From contig DASTDE010000004.1 of the NCBI GenBank assembly GCA_035710515.1, positions 186,001 to 250,000 of the forward strand: a stretch of DNA of 64,000 nucleotides, read 5' to 3'. The position numbers and the translations under genes were made by a program. The stretch comes from Candidatus Rubrimentiphilum sp. GTDB lineage: Bacteria > Vulcanimicrobiota > Vulcanimicrobiia > Vulcanimicrobiales > Vulcanimicrobiaceae. A model generated the notes under the pieces. The model worked only from the letters and a program-made list of their open reading frames with translations. It ran no database searches and had not been told where the DNA came from. Of the stretch, positions 45,879 through 56,251 are shown in pieces. Every line of letters begins with the position of its first letter. The first letter of the stretch is position 1.

Positions 45879-46865
45879 ATGTCATGGCTGTTTGTGCGGC
45901 AGCGAGCGTGGTGGTACAACAAAATACCCCTGTCTTTCATGCTCGTGCTCTTGCTCGCGGATGGAAAGCCACTCGACATCGCGGTCGGTGTGCTGTTCCT
46001 GACCGTGGTTCTGGCTGTGAGCGGCGCGGCGAACTACGGCTACGCGATCAACGAGCTTTTCGACGTCGAAGAAGATGCCCTGATCGGGCGTGGCAACGCG
46101 GCTGCTCGACTCGGCAGGCCGCGGATGTGGCTGGTCGCAGTAGTGTCGGCGTCGCTATCGCTCGCATGTGCTGCGATCGGGGGCGGAGTGCAGGCGATGG
46201 CGCTCACCGTTCTCGAGCTGTGTCTGCCGCTAGCGTATTCTGTGCCGCCGGTTCGCGTGAAAGAGCGGAAATGGTTGGGTGTCGCATCCGACGCGCTGGC
46301 CGCCCACGTCTATCCCGCCGTACTGGCGCTCATCGTGGCGCAGCATCTCGGGATTCGTTCCGTCACGCCTGCGCTTGTCGCATTTGCCGTCGCGTGGGCG
46401 CTGTCCGCGGGCGTGCGCGGTATCCTTTCGCATCAGCTTCACACAGCCGATCAAGATCGCGCAGCCGGGCTGCGTACCGTCGTTTCGGATATTGGCGCGC
46501 CTCGGCTTGAGCGCGGAATCGTTGCGCTGCTCGTACCGCTGGAGGCTGTCTCATTTGCAGGTACCGTCTTTTTGTGCTCGCCTGGGATCATTGCGTGGCT
46601 CTTCCTTGCAGCATATGCACTCTATGAAGGATACAAAACGGCGGCCGGAAGGTTCGAGGTCATGGCCTTTCGCAGGCAGGGTCAGCCATATATTCCAATG
46701 CTCGAGGAGAGTCTTTACAAGGCGTGGGGACCGCTTGTGTTTGCGTTCGATGCAGCACGCGTCGACGTGCGCTACCTGGTCTTCGTGCCGCTCTATATTG
46801 GGCTCTTCATGCCGCACATGCGCATCGAGTGGCACCGCATGCGCGTGCTTTTCGGCGCGAAGTAG
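45879..46865 (+). CDS. UbiA-superfamily membrane prenyltransferase
   Basis: 328 residues, seven to nine helices. The first Asp-rich motif is NELFDVEED at residues 58-66 (usual NDxxDxxxD with Asn-Glu), the second is ADQDRAAGLRT near 190. UbiA enzymes move isoprenoid chains onto acceptors or cyclise them. The acceptor is unknown; the convergent neighbour at 47679 is a terpene-cyclase-like protein, and a sulfotransferase is immediately upstream. One base separates its stop from the convergent glycosyltransferase. Confidence 0.82.
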   Translation: MSWLFVRQRAWWYNKIPLSFMLVLLLADGKPLDIAVGVLFLTVVLAVSGAANYGYAINELFDVEEDALIGRGNAAARLGRPRMWLVAVVSASLSLACAAIGGGVQAMALTVLELCLPLAYSVPPVRVKERKWLGVASDALAAHVYPAVLALIVAQHLGIRSVTPALVAFAVAWALSAGVRGILSHQLHTADQDRAAGLRTVVSDIGAPRLERGIVALLVPLEAVSFAGTVFLCSPGIIAWLFLAAYALYEGYKTAAGRFEVMAFRRQGQPYIPMLEESLYKAWGPLVFAFDAARVDVRYLVFVPLYIGLFMPHMRIEWHRMRVLFGAK

Positions 46866-46866
46866 C

Positions 46867-47679
46867 TTAGGCGTTCCAGGGAACGGGGCGCCCGTTCCAA
46901 TGCACGATGCCGACGTCGGGGAGCGCTTCGCGCAGTCTTGCTGCAAGTTGGTCGTCCCATTGCAAAAGGTCTGGTGCGCCGTTGACGTGATCGACGCAGA
47001 GGTTCCAACGCGCATCGCCAAGCACCCGGTCTTCGAGGCCGAGCGACTGAATCGCCCAAATCAGCGCGCCCTGATCGTGCCACCGAAGTGCCGCGAGGAT
47101 TCGCGCGTCGCGCGCTCCGGCTGCAATGGGCGCGATGTACGCGGCCAGCGCGGCGTCGTCACGGCCGCGGCGCCAGCCCGATACGCCGCCATTCACCGTT
47201 GGCGCGTTGCGGTCGAACGACCGTGCGATCGGCATAAGATCGTACAGCTCCGGCGAATTTGCGGTGAGATGCGGTGCCTTGTTCTCCGGCGTAAAGACCG
47301 GCCCGCCGTCAAGTTTTGCGAATAACTCGCCGAGCGAGCGCAAGACGAGCATGTCGCAATCGAGCCAGAAGACGTCGTTGCATGGGGCCGCGCGAATCAG
47401 GAGCGGACAGATCCACAACGGCCAAATACGCTTTGTCGGTTTTTTTAGCGGCGTTGCGCCGGCAGTTGCGATCTGCAGCTCTTCGATGAGCGGATCGTCG
47501 GGCAGGTCGAGCACATGGAGGTTGTCCAGCCCGGCGGCGTGAGTCAACTGTTCAGTCGTAAGGCCGATGTCGTAGCACATGACCGGATACGGCTGCATTT
47601 GTTGAATCGAGCGATGAAGCGCGAGAAGACCGGGGAAATAGGCCGCATCGCTAAGCGTTACGATGCCGCGTTCGAGCAT
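46867..47679 (-). CDS. Glycosyltransferase family 8-like protein
   Basis: 270 residues from the ATG at 47679, overlapping the preceding stop as TAATG. IVTLSDAAYFPGLLALHRSI opens a GT-A fold, the DxD is DVFWLDCDMLVLRSL, and NGGVSGWRRGRDD then HDQGALIWAIQSLG follow, as in GT8-type retaining enzymes. Sugar and acceptor unknown. Last gene of the three-gene minus-strand run. Confidence 0.75.
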   Translation of the reverse strand: MLERGIVTLSDAAYFPGLLALHRSIQQMQPYPVMCYDIGLTTEQLTHAAGLDNLHVLDLPDDPLIEELQIATAGATPLKKPTKRIWPLWICPLLIRAAPCNDVFWLDCDMLVLRSLGELFAKLDGGPVFTPENKAPHLTANSPELYDLMPIARSFDRNAPTVNGGVSGWRRGRDDAALAAYIAPIAAGARDARILAALRWHDQGALIWAIQSLGLEDRVLGDARWNLCVDHVNGAPDLLQWDDQLAARLREALPDVGIVHWNGRPVPWNA

Positions 47680-48662
47680 TACGAGACTACCGAAAGCGCA
47701 CCGGTGGATCGACGCAACGCAGTTAAACAACGCGCCGTAACATAAACGCGGTGCACGTCAAAGGCGCGCCACACGTCGCCTTCGCCGGCCTGAAATTCCC
47801 ACACGCACGCTTGCGACGCCCACGAGCCATCGGGGGCCATGGAAGACAGCAAATAGTCGACGCCTGCATCCATCGCGGTTTTGTGCTCGGGGCGCCCAGC
47901 CAACGCGGCAACCGCCAGCGCGGCCTCGTACGGATCGCTCTGCGTGCCCCACGAGCCATCGGCGTTTTGTGTCTGCACGATGAACGAAAGCGCACGTGCA
48001 ACCGGACCCGCGAACTCGGCCTTCGCATGAAAGACGTCGAGCGCAAGCTGCGTTCCGAACAGCGGGCTCGGGTAGAAGTACGACGGCCAAAAACCGTTCT
48101 CGTGCTGTGATTGCAGCAACACGTCGTAGTTAACGAACTCTTCAAGGTGTGTTCCCTGAAGCGCAAGGAATATGTTTGCGTTGACCTCGGGGTGTGCCAG
48201 TAAGTTGTGCGCGACCGAAACGTCTGTAGTCAACGAGGGCGGAGCCGGCGAATCGAAGGTCACGAACATCCGCTCCGGTTTGCGATAAAAACTCAACAAG
48301 CGCGTTGGCGGCCGATTGATCCCGAGGCGCTGCAACGTGCGCAAGGCGTAGGCGGAATCATCGGAATCGACATGGAGCATAAGGGATTGTTCGCGGTGGC
48401 AGCGCTCCGGAGGCGAGTATCCCCAGAGTCCCTCATTTTCTTCGGAAAGAATCCTGACCAAAATAAGGCTGCGGTCGATCTCATCCAACAGGCCCGTCAT
48501 TGCTTCGGCAATAAAGGCCGCCGCAAAAATGTGACCGCTGTTGTCTGAGGCCCGAGCGGTGTCTCGACCGACGACCGATAATCCGTACACGCCCGATCTC
48601 AGGCGCTTTCGAAGAAACGCTGCGCCCTTGGCAACCACGGCGTCAATTTCCACTGCGCTCAC
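47679..48662 (-). CDS. Short terpene-cyclase/prenyltransferase-repeat protein with a DxDD motif
   Basis: 327 residues from the GTG at 48662, which overlaps the previous stop as GTGA. The alpha-alpha barrel repeats read QTQNADGSWGTQSDPYEAAL and SSMAPDGSWASQACVWEFQA, the QW-like motif of the class II cyclase/protein-prenyltransferase fold. HVDSDDSAYALRTLQRLG at about residues 97-114 carries DSDD, matching the catalytic DxDD(T/S)A of class II terpene cyclases. It is far shorter than squalene-hopene cyclase (about 630 residues) or diterpene cyclases (about 500), so activity is a hypothesis. Confidence 0.65.
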   Translation of the reverse strand: MSAVEIDAVVAKGAAFLRKRLRSGVYGLSVVGRDTARASDNSGHIFAAAFIAEAMTGLLDEIDRSLILVRILSEENEGLWGYSPPERCHREQSLMLHVDSDDSAYALRTLQRLGINRPPTRLLSFYRKPERMFVTFDSPAPPSLTTDVSVAHNLLAHPEVNANIFLALQGTHLEEFVNYDVLLQSQHENGFWPSYFYPSPLFGTQLALDVFHAKAEFAGPVARALSFIVQTQNADGSWGTQSDPYEAALAVAALAGRPEHKTAMDAGVDYLLSSMAPDGSWASQACVWEFQAGEGDVWRAFDVHRVYVTARCLTALRRSTGALSVVS

Positions 48663-49495
48663 TTGTGGGCAACGGCGGTATCTAATGCCCGCATCAGACG
48701 CTCGTCCCGCACGAGCGTCCCAAGTGCTAAGCCTGCGGCGACATCCGATTCCGACAAGCATTCGCGCTCCCATACGCGTTGAAAGTCGCCGTTTTTGCAG
48801 CATTCATAGAGCTGACGCCACGTGCGGCCAATCTCCGGCGGAAGTTCGTGATTGTTTGCGAGCGCTTGTGCGCCATTGACAATTTTGTTCTCGTACTGAC
48901 GTCGCGTGCGCACCGGGAAGTGCAAGATATCGATTTCGGCCTGATGACTCTCCGGCTGCACGCCGCCAAACGTCGCAGCATGATTCCCGAAAGCGACCTC
49001 GACATCGTCCCGGCCGCGGTGCGCCGCCTTCGGCGGCAGCGGGTCGCCAAGCGCGTTACACGACGAAACCCAGCGCACGTCCATTCGCTTCCAGAACGGT
49101 TCGCCGTGCTCGTGTCGTGGGACGAAATTGCTGCGCTCAGCGGTCACAACATCGATGCCCGCCGGAACGTCGGAGAGCACATCCTTGAGCGAACCGTGGC
49201 GGGGTAGCCAGAATTCATCGGCGTCGCTGTTTATGACCCAATCCGCGCCGAACTCGGTATAGGCACGGCGAGCCATTGCGGTGACCCACCGGCTCTGCGC
49301 GTAAATGTCATTGGGCTGGAACTCGTAATGAGCGTGCCCGGAGCGCACGTACCGGTTGGCAATCTCCGCCGTCGCGTCAGTCGACAGGTTGTCCAAAATG
49401 AGAATGTAGTCGACGCCGTTGGCAAGATGAAAACGAATGTTCTCGTCGAGAATGTCGGCTTCGTCTCGAACGAGCATCGTCATAAGGAGCCTCAT
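48659..49495 (-). CDS. Family 2-like glycosyltransferase (GT92-type)
   Basis: 278 residues from the ATG at 49495. MRLLMTMLVRDEADILDENI then HLANGVDYILILDNLSTDAT and DWVINSDADEFWLPRHGSL form the GT-A core; the metal motif is DADEF. The C-terminal part keeps HFPVRTRRQYENKIVNGAQA, as in GT92/Glyco_tranf_2_4 proteins. First gene of the run with the DxDD protein and the GT8-like gene. Confidence 0.8.
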   Translation of the reverse strand: MRLLMTMLVRDEADILDENIRFHLANGVDYILILDNLSTDATAEIANRYVRSGHAHYEFQPNDIYAQSRWVTAMARRAYTEFGADWVINSDADEFWLPRHGSLKDVLSDVPAGIDVVTAERSNFVPRHEHGEPFWKRMDVRWVSSCNALGDPLPPKAAHRGRDDVEVAFGNHAATFGGVQPESHQAEIDILHFPVRTRRQYENKIVNGAQALANNHELPPEIGRTWRQLYECCKNGDFQRVWERECLSESDVAAGLALGTLVRDERLMRALDTAVAHK

Positions 49496-49541
49496 CTTGG
49501 TAACTGGGTTTCGGGAATCGCCGGTGCTTCTCCCAGAACGC

Positions 49542-49574
49542 AAAAAAAAGCCCGTAAAATCGAGAAATCGGGCT
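49542..49574 (-). terminator. Rho-independent terminator, minus strand
   Basis: On the minus strand, AGCCCG (49574-49569) pairs with CGGGCT (49554-49549) around an AT-rich loop, then eight T. It lies about 50 bases upstream of the glycosyltransferase start, so it either shields or attenuates that operon. A related GGGCCCGTAAAATCGAGCCC hairpin is at 50402-50421. Confidence 0.65.
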
Positions 49575-49662
49575 CTTCCCGGCTACCGAATAGAGAGGGT
49601 TCGGATAGCTCTTCTCCAAGCACCGAAATGCGGCGCTTCGGCGCCCGTAAGGAGGCTGATTT

Positions 49663-49995
49663 ATGAAAAAGGCCCTTATTGCATTCCTCGCCCTGATGTT
49701 GCTAACGAGTCCTGCCACGCAGGCCGCAACCAGACAAGGCGACCACTACACAGTCACGGTTTATATTACGGGTGCTCAACACTTGGAAGAAGTCTTCGCG
49801 ACTCTTTCAATCGGCCGTGGCCCTGTCAGCGACAGAGTCAGTAGCCAAACTCTTCGCCATTTTGAGTTCTTTGTAGTGGAGGGCTACTCCGCAGACTTTA
49901 CGTTTTGGGGCGATAAGTGCCGGAGTTGCAAAATCAAGCGGCACTTCGATGCATCAGAACGGGTTCCTAAGAGGCTAACAATTGCGCTTCGATAG
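49663..49995 (+). CDS. Small secreted protein of unknown function
   Basis: 110 residues with a textbook ribosome site (AAGGAGG, 7 bases before ATG) and signal MKKALIAFLALMLLTSPATQ. The mature part ends with a CRSC pair (WGDKCRSCKIKRHFD). Its leader (49575-49655) contains two hairpins, GCTACCGAA.../TTCGGATAGC and GGCGCTTCGGCGCC just before the ribosome site. No family is recognised. Confidence 0.7.
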   Translation: MKKALIAFLALMLLTSPATQAATRQGDHYTVTVYITGAQHLEEVFATLSIGRGPVSDRVSSQTLRHFEFFVVEGYSADFTFWGDKCRSCKIKRHFDASERVPKRLTIALR

Positions 49996-50401
49996 ACGCC
50001 CTAATTTCAATTTGGAAACACTCGCTATGACAATGGCTGTCTTGGCCATTGGCGCAGTACCGTTCGTGCCCGCATCCGCACAGGAAGAGTACGCTGTCAA
50101 GGTTGTTCCGATGCAGCTTCGCCTAAAGGTCGGCGAAACGCGCAACATTCACGCTGAAGCAAAAGGCGATTGGCGGAAAATCGAGACTGTTGATCACTGC
50201 AGTACGTCGTTTTTCGAACCAGAGACCAAACACTACATCACGATTGACCGCGCGATTCCGAAACATTCGCCTGAGAGCGTCGCGCTGACGCTTGTTGTCA
50301 CCGGAAAAACGGCAGGAGAATGCCTCATGATTTTTCGCGTGGTCGATCGCCGGGGTGACTCGGGTGGTCAAACGCACGTCTACATCACTATCAGAAAATA
50401 A
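49982..50401 (+). CDS. Secreted beta-rich protein of unknown function
   Basis: 139 residues if TTG 49982 is used (AGAGG lies seven bases upstream and the start overlaps the previous gene); ATG 50027 is also possible. The export signal is MTMAVLAIGAVPFVPASAQ. MQLRLKVGETRNIHAEAKGD and VALTLVVTGKTAGECLMIFR suggest an Ig-like module. It probably forms a pair with the preceding gene. Confidence 0.65.
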   Translation: MRFDRRPNFNLETLAMTMAVLAIGAVPFVPASAQEEYAVKVVPMQLRLKVGETRNIHAEAKGDWRKIETVDHCSTSFFEPETKHYITIDRAIPKHSPESVALTLVVTGKTAGECLMIFRVVDRRGDSGGQTHVYITIRK

Positions 50402-50425
50402 GGGCCCGTAAAATCGAGCCCAGGT

Positions 50426-50500
50426 TGGTAGCGCCAACGGGAATCGAACCCGTCTTTCCGCCTTGAAAGGGCGATGTCCTAACCGATAGACGATGGCGCC
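50426..50500 (-). tRNA. tRNA-Glu (UUC), CCA encoded
   Basis: Cloverleaf with acceptor GGCGCCA/TGGCGCT, anticodon loop CTTTCAA (TTC), T-arm GACGGGTTCGATTCCCGT and an encoded CCA end. Confidence 0.96.
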
Positions 50501-50518
50501 ACGGACGCGGCCTTCGTT

Positions 50519-50590
50519 TGGGCCCGGGAGGATTCGAACCTCCGCGCAACCAGTTATGAGCCGGCCGCTCTACCGCTGAGCTACGGGCCC
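50519..50590 (-). tRNA. tRNA with CAU anticodon (Met elongator or Ile2)
   Basis: 72 nt: acceptor GGGCCCG/CGGGCCC, D-arm GCTCAGCGGTAGAGC, anticodon loop CTCATAA, T-arm GGAGGTTCGAATCCTCC. CAT can read Met, or Ile after TilS modification; the sequence alone does not decide. No CCA encoded. Confidence 0.93.
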
Positions 50591-50694
50591 CCCGAACAAA
50601 AGCGCCCGCTCGCTCGTTCCCATGCTAGGTGCGGCCCGCCTGCCAAAAGCAACCATGCAAAGTCGGGGCCGGCCTTGCCGAATAACTCTATACG

Positions 50695-51123
50695 ATGCTT
50701 CATACCATTGTGCTTGGCCTAGCTCTGCAGAGTGTGCCGATATCCGTATCGGCCGAGCAGCGCATGCTTGCCGACCTCAACGCGACGCGCGCTCGCGCCG
50801 GCCTACCGATGCTGAAATTGGACAGCCGGCTGACGCAGGTGGCGCGCCAGCATGCCAGCGACATGGCCCTGCACAACTATTTCGCGCACGCATCCCTCAA
50901 TGGTCAGTCGCCTTTCGATCGTATGAAGAGCTACCGGATCTCGTTCAGTTGGGCCGGCGAAAATCTCGCCATGAGCCCTGACGAACCAACGGCTTACCAA
51001 GCTCTTCTGCAAAGCCCCGAACATCGGGCAAACATCATGCAGCGACACTTTTCAAAAGTCGGTATCGCGGCGGTGCAAGAGCCGGACGGCGAAATGCTGT
51101 TCGTGCAAGACTTCACGGATTAA
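50695..51123 (+). CDS. CAP/SCP-domain secreted protein
   Basis: 142 residues. Signal (MLHTIVLGLALQSVPISVSA) then a CAP domain: LADLNATRARAGLPMLKLDS, VARQHASDMALHNYFAHASL with the two His, AGENLAMSP and SPEHRANIMQRHFSKVGIA. CAP proteins of bacteria (YkwD group) are extracytoplasmic; activity is unresolved. The gene ends at a strong bidirectional terminator. Confidence 0.93.
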   Translation: MLHTIVLGLALQSVPISVSAEQRMLADLNATRARAGLPMLKLDSRLTQVARQHASDMALHNYFAHASLNGQSPFDRMKSYRISFSWAGENLAMSPDEPTAYQALLQSPEHRANIMQRHFSKVGIAAVQEPDGEMLFVQDFTD

Positions 51124-51152
51124 AAAAGAGGCCGGCAAAAAGCCGGCCTCTT
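51122..51152. terminator. Bidirectional rho-independent terminator
   Basis: GAGGCCGGC (51128-51136) pairs perfectly with GCCGGCCTC (51142-51150) around AAAAA. Six A before the stem give six T on the minus strand, so it stops the 51170-54172 gene best, and the CAP gene from the other side. Confidence 0.9.
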
Positions 51153-51169
51153 CGCTTTCGCGATTTAGG

Positions 51170-54100
51170 TCATCGACCCGATCGCGCCGGTGATTTCGAG
51201 GATGTGCGCGCCATCCGCACCTTTAGCGTGGTTGCAACCGCACACTGCACCTGGAACGCAGGCGACAGGATCGGTTTGTATCCAACGCGTGTGGCTTGCA
51301 GCCGGTATGTGCCCGCGGGTACGTGGGCAAATATGACGGCTCCGGAACGGGTGACCGCCCAGTCGGACCGGCCGCTGCCGATCAAATGCAGCTTCGCGCC
51401 GGCGATGCGCTTGGCCGAAGCGATGTCTGCGACAGACACAATAACGCGTCCATCATTGCCGCACGCCGCCACGAGTCCGGTGTATGCAGCCGTGGCCGTT
51501 CCATTGTTTCCATTGGGTGCGGTCAGGGCGGCGCCATTCACCACGACGACGGAGCCGCCGGTCTGATCGGAGATGCCGGGACCACCGTGGCCGCGGCCAC
51601 TTCCGGGACCGCCGGTGCCATTGCCGCCGTTGCCGTTGCCGGCGTTACCGCCGATTACCGACGATGCTGCTTGGCAAGCTCCGGCGTTGATCGACACGCA
51701 ACCGCCGCCTCCATTGCGATTCCCGCCTGCATTCACGGCCGCGTCGTTGCCGGCCGCGGATCGGCTTTGGCTGGCGAGGTTGTTCGAAGGTCCGTTTCCA
51801 ACGGACGCGGTGACTTTGCCCGACTGCGTCATGCTTCCCGAAGAAGTCACGCACGGTCCGGCATTGACTGAAACGCAACCCGCGGCCGAGCTCTGATTCG
51901 CGCCGGCAGTCGCGAGCGCATCATTGCCCGCCGCCGACCGCTGCGTATTCGCCAAGTTGTTGGGCGGTGTTCCGTTGCCTATGGCGATACCGGCCTTCGT
52001 TGCAGGGACCGTCGTATTGAGCGGGGTCGCCGAGCCGCACGCTCCGGCGTTGATCGCGACGCAACCCGCGGCCGCGTTGCGATTCGCGCCCGCCGTCGCC
52101 ACCACGCCGTTGCCGGCCACGCTTCTATTCGCATTCGCCAGATTGTTAGCCGGCGTGCCGTTTCCGACAGCGGCGCTGACTCTTCCCGACTGCAGGGTGC
52201 TGCCTGACGAGGTTACGCAAGGTCCCGCGTTAATCGAAACGCATCCCGCAGCCGCGTTTTGATTCGCGCCGGCCGTTGCAAGCGCATTATTGCCCGCCGC
52301 CGTTCTTTGCGTGTTCGCCAGATTGTTCGGCGGCGTACCGTTGCCGATGCCGGCGCTGACTTTAGTTGCCGGCACGGGGACCGTGTTGGGACTCCCGGAA
52401 GATGCGCACGATCCAGAGTTGACGGAGGCGCAGCCAACGGCCGCGCTGCGATTCGCGCCGGCGACGGCGATTGCGTTATTGCGACCCGCCGACCGGTTCA
52501 CGTTCGCAAGGTTGCTTGCGGGCGCGTTGTTCCCAACGGACCCGTTCACTCTTGCGCGCGCCACCGGGAGCGTACCCGTTCCGGCACCTCCTGACGGAGA
52601 CGCGCAAGAGCCCGCATTGATCTGCACGCATGCCGCCGCGCCGGGATCGATCTTCTTACCCGCCGCTACCGACATGTGGTTGCCCGCCACCGTTCTGTTC
52701 TGGTGCGCAAGATTATTCCGGGGTGTGCTGTCGCCGGCGCTCGCGTTCACCGCGGTCGCAGGCGCCGTCGTAACATTCCCGGTGCATCCTGAATTGATCG
52801 TGCTGCAAGCGCTGGCGCGTACGACGTTCGCGACGCGCGAGCCCGACGTAACGCGGGCCAGCGTCTTGTCCAACGGTGTTACCGTTATCGGACTGCCCCG
52901 CGTCAGCCCAAGACTTGCAATCTTACCGAACAGGGTCGAAACGTCGCCATTTCCCATGCGAACCGACAGCGATTCGGGCCCCACCGTTACGACGTGGCCC
53001 TGCATGCTGCTCTTGCAGCTCGAGTTGGCCGTCGCGCATACATTTGCGTCGGCGAGCGTCGCCGCGTGCGTTCCCGATTGAACCCGGAAGTGCGCGCGAT
53101 CGAGCGGTGTAATGACAATCGGCACGCTCGACGACGCGTGCAGCGACCCAACATTTCCTGAAAGCGTTTGGAGATCGCCGTTGGGAAGCTGTGCGGTCAG
53201 TCTGCCGTTTCCAACCGCCGTTACGGCGGCGCTGATCCCGTTGGTGGCAACCGCGGTTCCGCGCGCAACGGCCGCCAAATGCAGCAGTGTGGCACCGGAG
53301 AGTAACGATTTTACGTTGAGGCCGTCGGGCGAATCAACCGCGACGGTCTGGCCTGCGTGAGCTGCCGCCAGACGCACCATCGCTGAATCGGCTGCAAAGC
53401 TTTGTAGTTGATTGCCCATGCGCAGCGTGACCGTGTTTCCGCTTGCGCCGGAGACTTTTCCTAAATACGCGTCAGCCAAGGCTGATATCGGCGACAGCTG
53501 CACCGTTCTGCCGAAATCATGCGATACCGCAACGACGCGTGCGCCGACGCCGAAACGCGGCCTTTGATTCGCAGCCAGTGAGATGACGAACGTCTCGCCG
53601 TTTGGCGAAACCATCGTCACGTTGTTGTCATCGATCGCGATAACTGTTCCGCGGACCGCGTCATTCTGACCGACGATGCCGGTAAGATGGGTGCCGTCGA
53701 CCGAACGCAGCATCACCGTTTTTCCAACGTACGCGCGCAGCGCAGCCGCAAGGCCGCGAGTCAGCGCGAGCGTGCGCGTGGATCCGTCGCGCAAACGAAC
53801 GCGCGCCGATGTTGGCGTAACCGAAAGAACTTGCGCGACGAACTGTTGATGAGCCATCACTCCGATAGCGGACGCAACCGAAGATCTGAGCGAGGGCGAC
53901 GAACCGGGGCCTTCCGGACGGGAAGGCGAGCTGCTCATCGTGCCGGGGCTAACTCCGCTGACGGTGCCGGCCGGTCCGCTCGGCAGCACACCGCCGCCGC
54001 GCGCTCCTCCCAGCGTACCTGAAACAGCGCCGCCGAGCGTTCCCGAAACAACGCCGCCGACAGTGCCTGAAATCGTGTTAAGTAAATCCGCGCGTGCGGG

Positions 54101-54172
54101 GATGCAAAGAGCGCATGAAAAGATGAACGAGAGAACCAGACCCGCCTGGGCTCGGCTGGATATGCTGCGCAT
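51170..54172 (-). CDS. Large secreted repeat protein with cysteine-pair cassettes
   Basis: 1000 residues. Signal peptide near the N-terminus (AGLVLSFIFSCALCIPARAD); then a Gly/Thr/Val stretch of SGTLGGAVSGTLGG type; then about five beta-rich repeats of near 60 residues (for example GNTVTLRMGNQLQSF), residues 110-440; then seven or eight cassettes of about 60 residues, residues 380-840, each with GNGTPPNNLANTQRSAAGN and a close Cys pair such as CVSINAGPC; then a Gly/Asn linker and a carboxypeptidase-regulatory-like module near 880-990 (PAGTYRLQATRVGYK). No catalytic site is seen. Likely a surface or matrix protein; the family is not recognised. Confidence 0.8.
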   Translation of the reverse strand: MRSISSRAQAGLVLSFIFSCALCIPARADLLNTISGTVGGVVSGTLGGAVSGTLGGARGGGVLPSGPAGTVSGVSPGTMSSSPSRPEGPGSSPSLRSSVASAIGVMAHQQFVAQVLSVTPTSARVRLRDGSTRTLALTRGLAAALRAYVGKTVMLRSVDGTHLTGIVGQNDAVRGTVIAIDDNNVTMVSPNGETFVISLAANQRPRFGVGARVVAVSHDFGRTVQLSPISALADAYLGKVSGASGNTVTLRMGNQLQSFAADSAMVRLAAAHAGQTVAVDSPDGLNVKSLLSGATLLHLAAVARGTAVATNGISAAVTAVGNGRLTAQLPNGDLQTLSGNVGSLHASSSVPIVITPLDRAHFRVQSGTHAATLADANVCATANSSCKSSMQGHVVTVGPESLSVRMGNGDVSTLFGKIASLGLTRGSPITVTPLDKTLARVTSGSRVANVVRASACSTINSGCTGNVTTAPATAVNASAGDSTPRNNLAHQNRTVAGNHMSVAAGKKIDPGAAACVQINAGSCASPSGGAGTGTLPVARARVNGSVGNNAPASNLANVNRSAGRNNAIAVAGANRSAAVGCASVNSGSCASSGSPNTVPVPATKVSAGIGNGTPPNNLANTQRTAAGNNALATAGANQNAAAGCVSINAGPCVTSSGSTLQSGRVSAAVGNGTPANNLANANRSVAGNGVVATAGANRNAAAGCVAINAGACGSATPLNTTVPATKAGIAIGNGTPPNNLANTQRSAAGNDALATAGANQSSAAGCVSVNAGPCVTSSGSMTQSGKVTASVGNGPSNNLASQSRSAAGNDAAVNAGGNRNGGGGCVSINAGACQAASSVIGGNAGNGNGGNGTGGPGSGRGHGGPGISDQTGGSVVVVNGAALTAPNGNNGTATAAYTGLVAACGNDGRVIVSVADIASAKRIAGAKLHLIGSGRSDWAVTRSGAVIFAHVPAGTYRLQATRVGYKPILSPAFQVQCAVATTLKVRMARTSSKSPARSGR
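51670..52810 (-). repeat. Tandem ~180-base repeats encoding the cysteine cassettes
   Basis: Units of about 60 codons recur, each ending in the Cys-pair codons. Alternate units are most alike (GPCVTSSGS...QSG in every second one), so a two-unit block was duplicated. Confidence 0.8.
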
Positions 54173-54327
54173 AGGGCTGCTCGCTTTCGATGTTGTGACT
54201 CGAGTGAAGCGCCTTTATTGTTCCCAAAACGCATAGCCCATAGGCACTATAAGCAAGATTTAATCCACGCAGCAATCAGGCGCTTTACGACATTGGCTGA
54301 GAACGACGGCGGCTAGCCGCTTGAACG

Positions 54328-56098
<1,771 letters not shown>

Positions 56099-56140
56099 AG
56101 GATGGCGGGAGTACGGCCAATGGGCGCTGGGCGCCTCTCA

Positions 56141-56240
56141 TGTGTCATGGTGAGCTTGTCGGGATGTCATCCTGAGCTTGTCGAAGGGCACCCCAGAGCG
56201 AGCGCTCCGCGTCCAGCGGAGCGCGCAGTCGAAGGGCGAA
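56141..56240. repeat. Intergenic palindromic repeat copies upstream of birA
   Basis: TGTGTCATGGTGAGCTTGTC is followed by GGGATGTCATCCTGAGCTTG, TCGAAGGGCACC and later CAGTCGAAGGGCGAACC. At least two copies are nested. They separate the ndk and birA starts, and could carry their promoters. Confidence 0.85.
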
Positions 56241-56251
56241 CCGCGCCCCCT

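Noticed and set aside
51670-52810. Regular repeats that could suggest CRISPR
   Set aside because: Units are about 180 bases, coding, and diverged by codon; there are no short direct repeats with unique spacers and no cas genes.
52290-53081. Plus-strand open frames (263 residues and others) opposite the repeat protein
   Set aside because: Antisense shadows of the low-complexity repeat region, with no signal or ribosome site.
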